Assembly (NCBI GenBank): GCA_024330185.1 | Contig: JANDLV010000018.1 | Location: 1 to 64,000 of the forward strand | DNA from: Candidatus Siliceabacter maunaloa | GTDB lineage: Bacteria; Actinomycetota; Thermoleophilia; Solirubrobacterales; Solirubrobacteraceae | DNA: 64,000 nucleotides | Reading direction: 5' to 3' | In this document: piece after piece, positions 16,761-28,591 of the stretch | How positions within the stretch are numbered: the first letter of the stretch is position 1 | Layout: each line of letters starts with the position of its first letter | Notes under the pieces: model-generated | Database searches by the model: none | What the model saw: the letters and a program-made list of their open reading frames with translations, nothing else | Told to the model about the DNA's origin: nothing | Program-made: the position numbers and the translations under genes

Positions 16761-16930
16761 GAGTGACGTTAGCGAGTCGCGGCCGCGTGCGCAAGCATGA
16801 CTCGGCGCGGCGGACCATCACAACCGCCCGGCTACCGAGGCCACACTGCCCTCCGCCTCGAACGCCGGTAATTGGGCGACCACCATCAGCAACCGGCCGA
16901 TCGGCACCAGGGCGCCGGGAACGCTCAGCG

Positions 16931-20423
<3,493 letters not shown>

Positions 20424-20523
20424 GCCAACGGTGTACCAGCGCGCCAGGACGGATCAGGCGCGCGTGGCCAGTCAGCCACAGACTCGGCGCACTTGGTGAC
20501 GATCTCGCGCGCCGGCGCGGGCC

Positions 20524-21372
20524 TCACGCGGCCAGCTTGCCGAACTTGTCGCGCAGGCGCTTGTAGAACGACGAGCCCGGCTCCTGGGCCAGCGCGCCGG
20601 CGTCGCGCAGGAAGCGGGTGGTGAGGCTCTCGCCAGGACCGAGCTCCCCGGCCACCACCCCGTCCACCGTCACGTCGACCGCCTCGCGCGAACGGTTGTC
20701 GATGGTCAGCGGGTCGTCGGGGGCGACCACCAGCGCGCGGGCGGCCAGGGAGTGGGGCGCGATGAAGGACACGGCGAAGCCCTCCACGCCCCAGGCCAGC
20801 ACGGGACCCCCGTTGGCCAGGTTGTACCCCGTGGAACCCGCCGGCGTGGCCACCACGAGGCCGTCGCAGCGCACCCGGCCCACCTCGGCGCCGTCCAGCC
20901 CGTAGGCCAGGTGGGCCACCCGCTCGCCGACCTTGCGGTGGATGGAGACGTCGTTGATGGCGGCGTGGATCCCGCCGCCGGCCTCGACCGACAGGGCGGG
21001 CAGCGAGAGCACCTCGAAGTCGCGGCGCAACGCCCGGTGGAAGCCGTCGTCGCCCAGCTCGTCGGGCTCGACGGTGGCCAGGAAGCCGACCTCGCCGAAG
21101 TTGACGGCGAACACCGGCACGCCGGTGCCGGCGTAGCGGCGCAGGGCACGCAGGATCGTGCCGTCGCCGCCCAGCACCACGCAGAGATCGACATCGTTGA
21201 CCACCTCCGCGTCGGCCGCCACGCCCCGGGCGGCCACGATCGCGTGCTTGGCGGTCTCGCGCTCGTCGAAGCGCAGCTCGACGCCCTCGTCGCCTGCCGC
21301 GGCGCGCAGGGCGGCGAGAGCGGGCGCGACCTCCTCGACCCTCTGATGGGTGAAGACCGTCGCCCCCCTCAT
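20524..21372 (-). CDS. nadK: NAD kinase
   Basis: 282 residues. Phosphorylates NAD to NADP. Seen: GGDGTILRALRRYAG (GGDGT at 68-72), FAVNFGEVGFL, AINDVSIHRK, VATPAGSTGYNLANGGP and FIAPHSLAARALVV, in the canonical order. The ATG overlaps the tlyA stop as ATGA, which indicates translational coupling. Confidence 0.97.
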   Translation of the reverse strand: MRGATVFTHQRVEEVAPALAALRAAAGDEGVELRFDERETAKHAIVAARGVAADAEVVNDVDLCVVLGGDGTILRALRRYAGTGVPVFAVNFGEVGFLATVEPDELGDDGFHRALRRDFEVLSLPALSVEAGGGIHAAINDVSIHRKVGERVAHLAYGLDGAEVGRVRCDGLVVATPAGSTGYNLANGGPVLAWGVEGFAVSFIAPHSLAARALVVAPDDPLTIDNRSREAVDVTVDGVVAGELGPGESLTTRFLRDAGALAQEPGSSFYKRLRDKFGKLAA

Positions 21373-22172
21373 GGGGCCTCCTCCGGCTCGGCGGCCGCCG
21401 CGACGGCCTCGATGTCCTCCAGCGCCCCCGCGCGCCCGGCCTCGGCCAGCCAGACGAAGGTCTCCCGGTTGCCCTTGGGCCCCGGCAGTCCTGACGAGGC
21501 GAAGCCCAGCACCGCCGCGCCCAGGCCCTCGGCGCAGCGGGCCACGTCGACCAGGGCACGGCGACGGCCGGCCGCCTCGCGCACGACCCCGCCGCGGCCG
21601 ACGCCCCCCCGGCCGACCTCGAACTGCGGCTTGACCATGGCCAGCGCGTCGAAGCGGGGTGCGACGAGGGCCAGCACCGCGGGCAGGACCTTGGTCAGGG
21701 AGATGAAGGACACGTCGGCCACGACGAGATCGGGCGCCCAGGGCAGCGACCCGCGCCCCACCGAGCGGGCGTTGACACGCTCCAGCACGGTCACGCGCGT
21801 GTCGGTGCGCAGGCTCCAGGCCAGCTCGCCGTAGGCCACGTCGAGCGCCACGACCTGCGCGGCGCCCCGCTGCAGCAGGCAGTCGGTGAAGCCGCCGCTC
21901 GACGCGCCGACGTCCAGGGCCCGGCGCCCGGCGACGTCGACCTCCAGCGCGTCGAGCGCGTTGGCGAGCTTCACCCCCCCGCGCGAGACGTAGGCAGGGC
22001 CCTGCGCGACCTCCACGACCACGTCGGTGGCCACCTGCTGGCCCGGCTTGTCCACCCGCCGCCGCTGCGCGCCGACCAGGACCTCCCCGGCCATGACCGA
22101 CGCGGCCGCCCGCGAGCGGCTGGCGAAGAGCCCGCGCTGGGCGAGCAGGGTGTCCAGGCGGACGCGAGCCAC
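21369..22172 (-). CDS. tlyA: TlyA-family rRNA 2'-O-methyltransferase
   Basis: 267 residues. An N-terminal S4 RNA-binding domain (RLDTLLAQRGLFASRSRAAA) is followed by an FtsJ-like SAM domain with LDVGASSGGFTDCLL, a K-D-K-E-type set (KLANALDAL, VADVSFISL, MVKPQFEVG), and a ProGly-rich strand. TlyA methylates 16S/23S rRNA cytidines in Actinobacteria and governs capreomycin sensitivity there. GTG start 8 nt after a TACGCT -10 box. First gene of tlyA-nadK. Confidence 0.95.
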   Translation of the reverse strand: MARVRLDTLLAQRGLFASRSRAAASVMAGEVLVGAQRRRVDKPGQQVATDVVVEVAQGPAYVSRGGVKLANALDALEVDVAGRRALDVGASSGGFTDCLLQRGAAQVVALDVAYGELAWSLRTDTRVTVLERVNARSVGRGSLPWAPDLVVADVSFISLTKVLPAVLALVAPRFDALAMVKPQFEVGRGGVGRGGVVREAAGRRRALVDVARCAEGLGAAVLGFASSGLPGPKGNRETFVWLAEAGRAGALEDIEAVAAAAEPEEAP

Positions 22173-22180
22173 CGGCGGGC

Positions 22181-22186
22181 AGCGTA
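22181..22186 (-). promoter_or_regulatory. -10 box TACGCT for tlyA, leaderless
   Basis: TACGCT on the complement ends 8 nt before the GTG start of tlyA. Confidence 0.5.
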
Positions 22187-22347
22187 GACGCGCGAGGGGC
22201 GGGACGGGGCAATACGAACCTGTGTGCGTCACCTCACACCCGTACAGGCGTTCGATGGGCATAGTGCTTCTTGCGGCCCAGAGCCACAGACTTCCCTCAC
22301 AGATCACAAAGCAGCACCCAATCACATAGCAGTATCTCTCCTCCCCC

Positions 22348-22376
22348 GAAACGGCCCGCCTCTGGCGGGTCGTTTC
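22348..22376 (-). terminator. Strong hairpin after the MepA-like gene
   Basis: GAAACGGCCCGCC, loop TCT, GGCGGGTCGTTTC: a 13-bp stem with one G-T pair, starting just after the stop at 22381 on the complement. There is no T-run, as is common for actinobacterial terminators. The rest of 22187-22347 shows no gene that I can support. Confidence 0.75.
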
Positions 22377-22380
22377 ACTT

Positions 22381-23118
22381 TCAGCCCCGGGGCGCCAGGA
22401 CGCGGATGTGGACGTGGCCGTCGTGGTGGGGCAGGCGCTGGACGCGCTCGGCCGGCCCCGTCAGCCCGACGGTGAGGCCCACGAAGGCGTAGCGCACCTC
22501 GGGACGCGCGACGAAGGCGTCGACCAGTTCCTGGGCCAGACGGCGATCGACCTGGGAGGCCCGGGCGGGCTTGCGACGGCGCCCGTCGCGGCGCGGGTAG
22601 TAGATGTCGATGTCCAGCCCGTTCTGGTGCGAGGCGTGGCCCAGGCCCCCGTACTCACGCCCGAACCAGCCGCCGCGGGGGCGGCTGAGGTCGCCGATGA
22701 GCACCCGCGGAGCGTCGGGGTTGGCCTCCCTGTAGTCGCGCAGCGCGGCGTACACCACCCGCAGCAGGCGTCCGGTGCCGTAGCGGCGCCACTCGCGGCT
22801 GGGGGCGCGCTCGAGGATCGAGTCGAAGGTCGTGAAGTCCCGGCCTTCGGCCGGCAGCAGGAGGCCGTTGCGCAGCCGCCCGTCGTTCGGCTTGCCCACG
22901 GCCCGCGAGCGGTCCTCGGAGGCGGACGGCGGCGTCCAGGCCCGCGCCTGGGCCCGGGCGGCGGCCTGCTTGGCCACCGGCGCGGTGGCCTCGAGGGCCA
23001 GCGGGCGCACCGGGCGCACCTCGTCCCGCGAGGCTGCGGCCGCCCCGCCGGCGAGCGCCGCGGCGACGGCCGCGACACCGAGGGCAACGATGGCGAGGCT
23101 GCGGTGGCGCGTGGGCAT
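22381..23118 (-). CDS. MepA-like murein endopeptidase (M74)
   Basis: 245 residues. A signal peptide (RHRSLAIVALGVAAVAAALA) directs it outside. The catalytic domain matches the LAS-type peptidase pattern: LIGDLSRPRGGWFGREYGG, GHASHQNGLDIDIYYPRRD (zinc His and Asp) and a C-terminal HHDGHVHIRV with the remaining histidine ligands. MepA cleaves D-Ala-meso-DAP cross-links in peptidoglycan and is penicillin-insensitive. In this monoderm it would act in the cell wall. Followed by a strong hairpin terminator. Confidence 0.88.
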   Translation of the reverse strand: MPTRHRSLAIVALGVAAVAAALAGGAAAASRDEVRPVRPLALEATAPVAKQAAARAQARAWTPPSASEDRSRAVGKPNDGRLRNGLLLPAEGRDFTTFDSILERAPSREWRRYGTGRLLRVVYAALRDYREANPDAPRVLIGDLSRPRGGWFGREYGGLGHASHQNGLDIDIYYPRRDGRRRKPARASQVDRRLAQELVDAFVARPEVRYAFVGLTVGLTGPAERVQRLPHHDGHVHIRVLAPRG

Positions 23119-23196
23119 CGGCGGGGCAGTATGGCGGGGGGACGCCCCCGGGTACGCCGGCGGGTGGCGTGCGCCTCGGGCCCCTGGCCGTGGAAG

Positions 23197-23830
23197 CTAC
23201 TGGAAGAAGAACCGCGTGACGTGGAAGAAGACCGGAGCGGCGAAGGTCAGCGAGTCGATCCGGTCCAGCACGCCGCCGTGGCCCGGGATGAGCGCGCTGT
23301 AGTCCTTCACGCCGCGGTCGCGCTTGATCGCTGCCATGACCAGGCCGCCGAGGAAGCCCGCGAGCGCGACGAGCAGCGACATGGCGGCCGCCTCGAGCGG
23401 CTCGAAGGGCGTCGCCCAGTACAGCGCGGTGCCGATGAGCGTGGCGCACGTCACCCCGCCGACGAAGCCCTCCCAGGTCTTGTTCGGGCTCACGCTGGGG
23501 GCGATCTTGTGGCTGCCCAGGAGCTTGCCGAAGACGTACTGCAGGACGTCGGAGAGCTGCACGACGAGGACGAGGAACAGCAGCAGCAGCGCCTCGCGAC
23601 CGCTGTAGCCGGGGACGTCGAGCAGCAGCAGGGCCGGGGCGTGGCTGATCGCGTAGACGCAGATCGCCAGGCCCCACTGGATCGTCGCCGTGCGCTTGAG
23701 GAAGTCCTGCGTCTCGCCGATGATCGCGAGGACGGCGGGGATCAGCAGGAACGCGTAGACGGGGATGAGGATCGAGAACAAGGCCTGGGCGGTGATGGCG
23801 GGCCAGCAGGGCCTGGCGCCGTGGCTCGTC
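23197..23830 (-). pseudogene. cdsA-like phosphatidate cytidylyltransferase, 5'-truncated
   Basis: The frame encodes about 200 residues of the YnbB-type CDP-diglyceride synthase, from LFSILIPVYAFLLIPAVLAI to the C-terminal motif with IKRDRGVKDYSALIPGHGG, LDRIDSLTFAAPVFF and stop. Five to six membrane segments remain. The N-terminal ~100 residues of the family are missing. At 23831 the sequence turns into a copy of the end of the gene at 24692-25453, and the residual frame upstream is not CdsA-like. Probably non-functional unless a TTG near 23780 is used. CDP-diacylglycerol synthesis is essential, so another copy should exist elsewhere. Confidence 0.75.
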
Positions 23831-23906
23831 CACGACGACGCCGACCGCCTCGTCGCCGGCGGAGCCCGCCCGGATCGGGGGTAGCGCCCGGCTCGTCCAT
23901 CCGCAC
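23831..23906 (+). repeat. Copy of the 3' end of the 24692-25453 gene (left)
   Basis: About 76 bp matching 24704-24778 at roughly 93 percent by eye, same orientation, with a 2-bp insertion. It abuts the cdsA truncation point. The two copies flank the broken PIN module. Confidence 0.9.
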
Positions 23907-23960
23907 CCAGGGGCAAAAGTGGCGATCCGACGAAACGCGCGAAGTCACCGATCCGCGCGG

Positions 23961-23966
23961 TAGATT
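23961..23966 (+). promoter_or_regulatory. -10 box TAGATT for the antitoxin-like gene
   Basis: TAGATT ends 9 nt before the GTG at 23976. Confidence 0.5.
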
Positions 23967-23975
23967 GTAGCGGTC

Positions 23976-24140
23976 GTGAAACGATCCGAGCCCCCGACAG
24001 TCGTGGCCGTCGACGAACCGGCGCTCGCCGACGATGAGCGTGCTGCGCGGCTGGCGTCGCTCGCCGAACGGCTGCGCAGACCTGATGGACTGGACCGCGA
24101 TGCGCTCAGTCGCGTCGAGCAGGTGCCCGGCGACGAGTGA
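23976..24140 (+). CDS. Small antitoxin-like protein
   Basis: 54 residues, MKRSEPPTVVAVDEPALADD at the start and a DDERAARLASLAERLRR amphipathic helix after it. Acidic and helical, like the partners of PIN toxins. No DNA-binding motif is clear. GTG start 9 nt after TAGATT. It is followed after 15 nt by a PIN-domain gene, so it is taken as its antitoxin by position only. Confidence 0.55.
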   Translation: MKRSEPPTVVAVDEPALADDERAARLASLAERLRRPDGLDRDALSRVEQVPGDE

Positions 24141-24155
24141 CCCGCCGACGCGCTC

Positions 24156-24597
24156 GTGCAGGCACACGATCTGCTGCGCTCAGGCGCGCCGTTCATCGCT
24201 GACACGTCAACGTGGTGGCGCGCACTCACGCTGCCCGATGATTTCGCGGAGCTCGTACAGGCGGCCGTGCGCGATGATCGATTCTGGATCACGCCGATCG
24301 TTCGCGTGGAGGTCCTCTACTCGGCGCGCTCCAGCGCGGAGTTCGTCGCGCTGGAAGCGGAGCTCGATGCGCTTCGGATCGTGCGCAACGATCGCGCGGC
24401 CGCCCGACGCGGCGATGTCCGCCCTCGCCGAGCTGGCTGCACACAACGACGGCTATCACCGGGTCCCGCTGACCGACGCGCTGATCGCGGCGGCAGCGGC
24501 CGAGCACGGTGGCCTGGCGGTGCTGCACCGCGACGCGCATTTCGAGCGACTCTCAGAGGCGCTTGCGTTCGACAGCGTCACGTTGCCAGGACCCTGA
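24156..24597 (+). pseudogene. PIN-domain toxin (VapC-like), frameshifted
   Basis: The first part reads IADTSTWWRALTLPDDFAEL and VRVEVLYSARSSAEF, a PIN domain with the first Asp and the mid-domain Glu. At 24401-24406 (CGCCCG) the frame breaks. With one C removed, translation continues RAAADAAMSALAELAAHNDG and TDALIAAAAAEHGGLAVLHRD to a stop at 24597, restoring the C-terminal half with its Asp residues. So it is a VapC-type RNase inactivated by a single-base insertion, unless the base is a sequencing error. Confidence 0.8.
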
Positions 24598-24691
24598 GCG
24601 AGGCCCGCGCGCGGCCCGAATCGTGCGTAGGGCGTCCGCGAGGAGCAGCCCTCGCGACCGGGTTCGCGGCCGTGGTCCTGTAGTGGCGGTG

Positions 24692-25453
24692 CTACTCCCC
24701 CACCACGACGACGCCGACCGCCTCGTCGCCCGCGGAGCCCGCCCGGATCGGGTAGCGGCCCGGCTCGTCTACCCGCACGCTGAAGCGGCTGATCACGCCG
24801 GGGCCGGCCTGGACGGTCACACCCAGGCCGTCGAGGGCCACCTGGTCGGGGACGTCGGAGCGCACGCCGAGCGCGACGACGTCGTCGGGTGCTGCGCGGA
24901 TCTCCTGCACGCCTCCCACCGGCTCGCCGCCCCGGAGCTGGATCAGCGCGGAGACGTCGGCGCTCGCGGCCTCCCCGGGCCCCACGAGGGCCAGCTCCGC
25001 GGGCGACAGCGGCTGGGGCGGCACGCCGCCGGCCTCCAGCGGGCCCTGCCCGCAGGACACGCGCGGGTTGCCCTCGGCCTCGTCGGCGGCCGAGAACACG
25101 GTCACGGCCACCGTTCCTCCGCTGATCACGGGCGCCCGCATGCGCCCGAAGGCCACGCCGTTGGGTCCGGCCACCAGGTCGTCGACGGCGGGCAGCCCCT
25201 GCTCGCCGCACTCGACGGCCACCTCGACGCGGTGGCGGCTGCCGGGCTCCAGGCCCCAGACGGCCAGCGGGCCCACGGTCCGGCCGTCGACGCGGCCCAC
25301 GGAGGCCAGCCCCGCCGGGCCGCCGGGCTCCACCGGGCGCAGCTCGAGGGCGGCGGGGCGCACGGCGTCGCTGTTGACCAGGCCGCCCAGCGCGAGGCCG
25401 GCCAGCAGGAAGCCCAGCGCGCAGGCGACGAGGATGACGCCGCGGCGGCTCAT
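24692..25453 (-). CDS. Membrane-anchored protein with cupredoxin-like C-terminal domain
   Basis: 253 residues. An N-terminal membrane anchor (RRGVILVACALGFLLAGLAL) is followed by an extracytoplasmic beta-rich region with VAVECGEQGLPAVDDLVAGP and VTVFSAADEAEGNPRVSCGQ. The last 60 residues (VALDGLGVTVQAGPGVISRF, then VDEPGRYPIRAG) resemble the EfeO/CopC-type cupredoxin fold but lack the usual copper ligands. The function is unknown. Its 3' end was copied to 23831-23906. Confidence 0.7.
   Translation of the reverse strand: MSRRGVILVACALGFLLAGLALGGLVNSDAVRPAALELRPVEPGGPAGLASVGRVDGRTVGPLAVWGLEPGSRHRVEVAVECGEQGLPAVDDLVAGPNGVAFGRMRAPVISGGTVAVTVFSAADEAEGNPRVSCGQGPLEAGGVPPQPLSPAELALVGPGEAASADVSALIQLRGGEPVGGVQEIRAAPDDVVALGVRSDVPDQVALDGLGVTVQAGPGVISRFSVRVDEPGRYPIRAGSAGDEAVGVVVVGE
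24704..24778 (+). repeat. Direct repeat partner of 23831-23906 (right)
   Basis: The original copy, lying inside the 3' end of the gene at 24692-25453. Confidence 0.9.
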
Positions 25454-25508
25454 CGCGAGCGATCCCGTTCCGAGGCCACGCAGCGGACGGTCGAGCAATG
25501 ACGCGCCG

Positions 25509-26603
25509 TCACGCCAGCAGGGCGGCCAGCCGGGCGGCGGCCTCGTCGAGGGCGGCGTGGGCATCGTCGAGCAGGCCGCGGTAGCGCAGGAAGCCGTGGA
25601 CCATCCCGGGCCACACGTGGACGTCGGCGTCCACGCCGGCGTCGCGCAGGCGCTGCGCGTAGTCCAGTCCGTCGTCGAGCAGCGGATCGAGCTCGGCCTG
25701 CACGATTAGGGCCGGGGGCAGGCCGGCCAGGTCGGGTGCACGCAGCGGAGATGCCTCGGGCGCGCGTGCGGCGCGACCGGGGGCGTAGGCGTCCCAGTAC
25801 CAGCGCATCTGCTCGCGGGTGAGGCCGAAGCCGCTGCCCAGCTCGTCGTAGGAGGCTGCGGCCAGGGCGCCGTCCAACGCCGGGTAGGCCAGGAGCTGGG
25901 CGCGCAGACGCGGCCGCGGGTCGTCGGGGTCGGCGTGCGCGCGGCGCGCGGCGGCCGCGGCGAGGTTGGCACCCGCGCTCTCCCCCGCGACGGCCAGGCG
26001 GTCGGGGTCGGCGCCCAGCTCGTGGGCGTGGCCGTGCAGCCAGGAGAGGACGGCCCACGCGTCGTCGAGCGCGGCGGGAAACGGGTGCTCGGGAGCCAGG
26101 CGGTAGTCGGCCGACACCACGACGGCGCCCGTGCGGTTGGCCAGCGCGCGGCACAGGGCATCGACGCCGTCGAGGTCGCCGACCACCCAGCCGCCGCCGT
26201 GGAGGAAGAGGATCGCCGGCTGCGCCGCGGTCGCGACGGGCGGGTCGAGGGCCGCCGCACCCTGGTCCAGGCCGCCGCCCTCGCTGCCACGGGTCTCCGG
26301 GGCGTCGCCCTCCTCCAGCGCGGGCATGTAGACGCGCACGGGCACGCCGCCGGCCTCCAGGTCGAGACATCGGGCCACCGGCTCGCGCGGGCCGGTGCGG
26401 GCCTCGTTCAGTGCGCGGTAGTCCGCCCGCGCGGTCTCGACGTCGTCGGGCGGCGGCTCGTCGCCGCCCTCCAGCAGCGGGCCTACCTGCGGGTGCGCAC
26501 GGGCCAGGCGCTCCTCGAGCGCGGCGGGCCCGGCCGAGCCCGCGCCGCCGCCGGCGCCGGCGCGGTGTGAGACTGCCCGGGGGCCCGGCTCAGGCGGCGA
26601 CAT
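25509..26603 (-). CDS. Alpha/beta hydrolase of the HSL (lipase/esterase) family
   Basis: 364 residues. Serine esterase: HGGGWVVGDLDGV oxyanion motif, nucleophile in VAGESAGANLA, Asp in VQAELDPLLDDG and His in PGMVHGFLRYRG. ADYRLAPEHPFPAALDDA is a family hallmark. A low-complexity Ala/Gly/Pro leader (about 1-40) and an inserted acidic loop near 100-120 are unusual. ATG start with GAAGG and AAAGG nearby. Cytosolic, as no signal peptide is seen. The natural substrate is unknown. Confidence 0.9.
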   Translation of the reverse strand: MSPPEPGPRAVSHRAGAGGGAGSAGPAALEERLARAHPQVGPLLEGGDEPPPDDVETARADYRALNEARTGPREPVARCLDLEAGGVPVRVYMPALEEGDAPETRGSEGGGLDQGAAALDPPVATAAQPAILFLHGGGWVVGDLDGVDALCRALANRTGAVVVSADYRLAPEHPFPAALDDAWAVLSWLHGHAHELGADPDRLAVAGESAGANLAAAAARRAHADPDDPRPRLRAQLLAYPALDGALAAASYDELGSGFGLTREQMRWYWDAYAPGRAARAPEASPLRAPDLAGLPPALIVQAELDPLLDDGLDYAQRLRDAGVDADVHVWPGMVHGFLRYRGLLDDAHAALDEAAARLAALLA

Positions 26604-26623
26604 CCTTTCGCCTTCGCCACCCG

Positions 26624-28573
26624 TCACGCCACCGCGGAGCGCACGCCGACGGCGCTCAGGATGCGCTCGGCGATCCGCTCGCCGGTGTAGCCGACCTCGT
26701 GGTGCAGCAGGGCCGGCTTGCCGTGGGTGACGTAGCGGTCGGGCAGCCCGACGCGCAGGATCCGGGGCACCGTCAGGCCGGTGTCGTTGAGCGCCTCCCA
26801 CACCGCCGAACCGAAGCCCCCGGCCAGCACGCCCTCCTCGACGGTGACCAGCAGCTCGTGCTCGGCGGCGAGCTGGGCCAGCAGCGCGCCGTCTAGCGGC
26901 TTGGCGAAGCGCGCGTCGGCCACGGTGACGTCCAGCCCCTGCCCTGCGAGGAGGTCGGCGGCCTCCAGGCCTTTCTGCACGCCGGTCCCGTAGCCCACGA
27001 TGGCCACGCGGCGGCCCTCGCGCAACAGCTCGCCGGTGCCCAGCTCGATGGTGTGGGGCGGGTCGGGCAGCGGCACGCCGACCCCCTCGCCGCGCGGGTA
27101 GCGCAGCGCGATCGGGCCCTCGTCGTAGACCAGCGCCGTGTGGAGCATGTCGACCAGCACCGCCTCGTCGCGCGGGGCCATCAGGACGATGTTGGGCAGC
27201 GCGCGCAGGTAGGCGATGTCGAAGACGCCGTGGTGGGTGGGCCCGTCGTCGCCGACCAGCCCGGCGCGGTCCATGGCCAGCACCACGTTGAGCCTCTGCA
27301 GGCACACGTCGTGGACGATCTGGTCGAACGCCCGCTGGAGGAAGGTCGAGTAGATGGCCGCCACGGGCTTGGCCCCCTCGAGCGCGAGCCCGGCGGCGAA
27401 CAGCAGCGCCTGCTGCTCGGCGATGCCCACGTCGTAGTAGCGCTCGGGCATCGCCTTCTGGAGGATGTTCAGCCCCGTCCCGGAGTTCATCGCCGCGGTG
27501 ATCCCCAGGACCCGCGGGTCGCGCCGACACTCGGCCACCAGAGCGTCGCCGAAGACCTTCGTGTACTGCGCCGGCGACGGGTTGGCGTCCCCCCCGGCGG
27601 GCACCGCCTTGACCGTGGCGGGCACGCGGTTGGCGATCGACTTGGGCTTGGCGGCATGCCACTTCTCCATGCCCTCCAGGCCGCCGTCCTCGGCGGGGGC
27701 GAAGCCCTTGCCCTTCACCGTGGCCACGTGGACGACCACCGGGCGCTGGGCGGCCAGGGCGTGGCGCAGCGCGCTGCGCAACGTCCGGGTGTCGTGGCCG
27801 TCGATGATGCCCATGTACGCCCAGCCCAGCTCCTCCCACCACAGGTTGGGCGCCCAGAAGGCCTTGATCGACTCCTTGAGCTGGGGGCCCAGGCGCTCGA
27901 AGGCGTGGCCGACGCGGCCGGGCAGCTCCGCGAGGTTCTTCTCCACCTCCTCACGCGCGTGCCAGAGCCTGGGGTTGAGGCGCATGCGGTTGAAGGAGGC
28001 GCTCAGCGCGCCCACGTTGGGCGAGATGGACATGCCGTTGTCGTTGAGCACGACGACGATCGGGGTGCCCAGCCCGCCGGCCTGCGAGATCGCCTCGAAG
28101 GCCACGCCGCCGGTCATGGCGCCGTCGCCGGCCACCGCGACGACCTTGCCGGCGTCGGGCTCGCCGCGGCGGCGCATGGCCTCCTTCAGCCCGACCGCGT
28201 AGCCGATCGAGGTGGAGGCGTGCCCGGCGCCCATGATGTCGTGCTCGCTCTCGTCGATCGAGCAGAAGGGCGCCAGGCCCTCGTACTGGCGGATGGTGGC
28301 CAGGCCCTCGCGCCGGCCCGTGAGCACCTTGTGGGGATAGGCCTGGTGGCCGACGTCCCACAGGATCTTGTCGCGCGGGGAGTCCAGCAGCGAGTGCAGC
28401 GCGACGGCCAGCTCGCACGTGCCCAGGTTGGCCCCGAAGTGCCCGCCGATCTCGCCGACCGTGTCGATGATGTGCTCGCGGACCTCCTGGGCGACCCGGG
28501 CCAGCGCGTCCTCGCTGAGGCCGTGGAGGTCCCGGGGGCGGTCGATGGTGTCGAGGAGACGGGGCGTGCTCAT
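26624..28573 (-). CDS. dxs: 1-deoxy-D-xylulose-5-phosphate synthase
   Basis: 649 residues, full length. Condenses pyruvate and glyceraldehyde-3-phosphate (thiamine diphosphate) as the first step of the MEP isoprenoid pathway. Seen: HIIDTVGEIGGHFGANLG, WDVGHQAYPHKVLTGR, VVAVAGDGAMTGGVAFEA (ThDP/Mg), the transketolase central domain with YYDVGIAEQQALLFAAGLAL, DDGPTHHGVFDIAYLRALP and a C-terminal domain ending GLPDRYVTHGKP. ispA lies 18 nt upstream, so the two isoprenoid genes form one unit. Confidence 0.98.
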   Translation of the reverse strand: MSTPRLLDTIDRPRDLHGLSEDALARVAQEVREHIIDTVGEIGGHFGANLGTCELAVALHSLLDSPRDKILWDVGHQAYPHKVLTGRREGLATIRQYEGLAPFCSIDESEHDIMGAGHASTSIGYAVGLKEAMRRRGEPDAGKVVAVAGDGAMTGGVAFEAISQAGGLGTPIVVVLNDNGMSISPNVGALSASFNRMRLNPRLWHAREEVEKNLAELPGRVGHAFERLGPQLKESIKAFWAPNLWWEELGWAYMGIIDGHDTRTLRSALRHALAAQRPVVVHVATVKGKGFAPAEDGGLEGMEKWHAAKPKSIANRVPATVKAVPAGGDANPSPAQYTKVFGDALVAECRRDPRVLGITAAMNSGTGLNILQKAMPERYYDVGIAEQQALLFAAGLALEGAKPVAAIYSTFLQRAFDQIVHDVCLQRLNVVLAMDRAGLVGDDGPTHHGVFDIAYLRALPNIVLMAPRDEAVLVDMLHTALVYDEGPIALRYPRGEGVGVPLPDPPHTIELGTGELLREGRRVAIVGYGTGVQKGLEAADLLAGQGLDVTVADARFAKPLDGALLAQLAAEHELLVTVEEGVLAGGFGSAVWEALNDTGLTVPRILRVGLPDRYVTHGKPALLHHEVGYTGERIAERILSAVGVRSAVA

Positions 28574-28591
28574 GATGGGGGTACGGACAGC

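Noticed and set aside
15312-16930. The exported cluster as a transposon or prophage
   Set aside because: No transposase, integrase, terminal inverted repeats or phage genes were found; only direct chromosomal duplications flank it.
22187-22347. A small RNA or attenuator between tlyA and the MepA-like gene
   Set aside because: Only the terminator hairpin is clear; no conserved RNA motif or internal promoter could be recognised.
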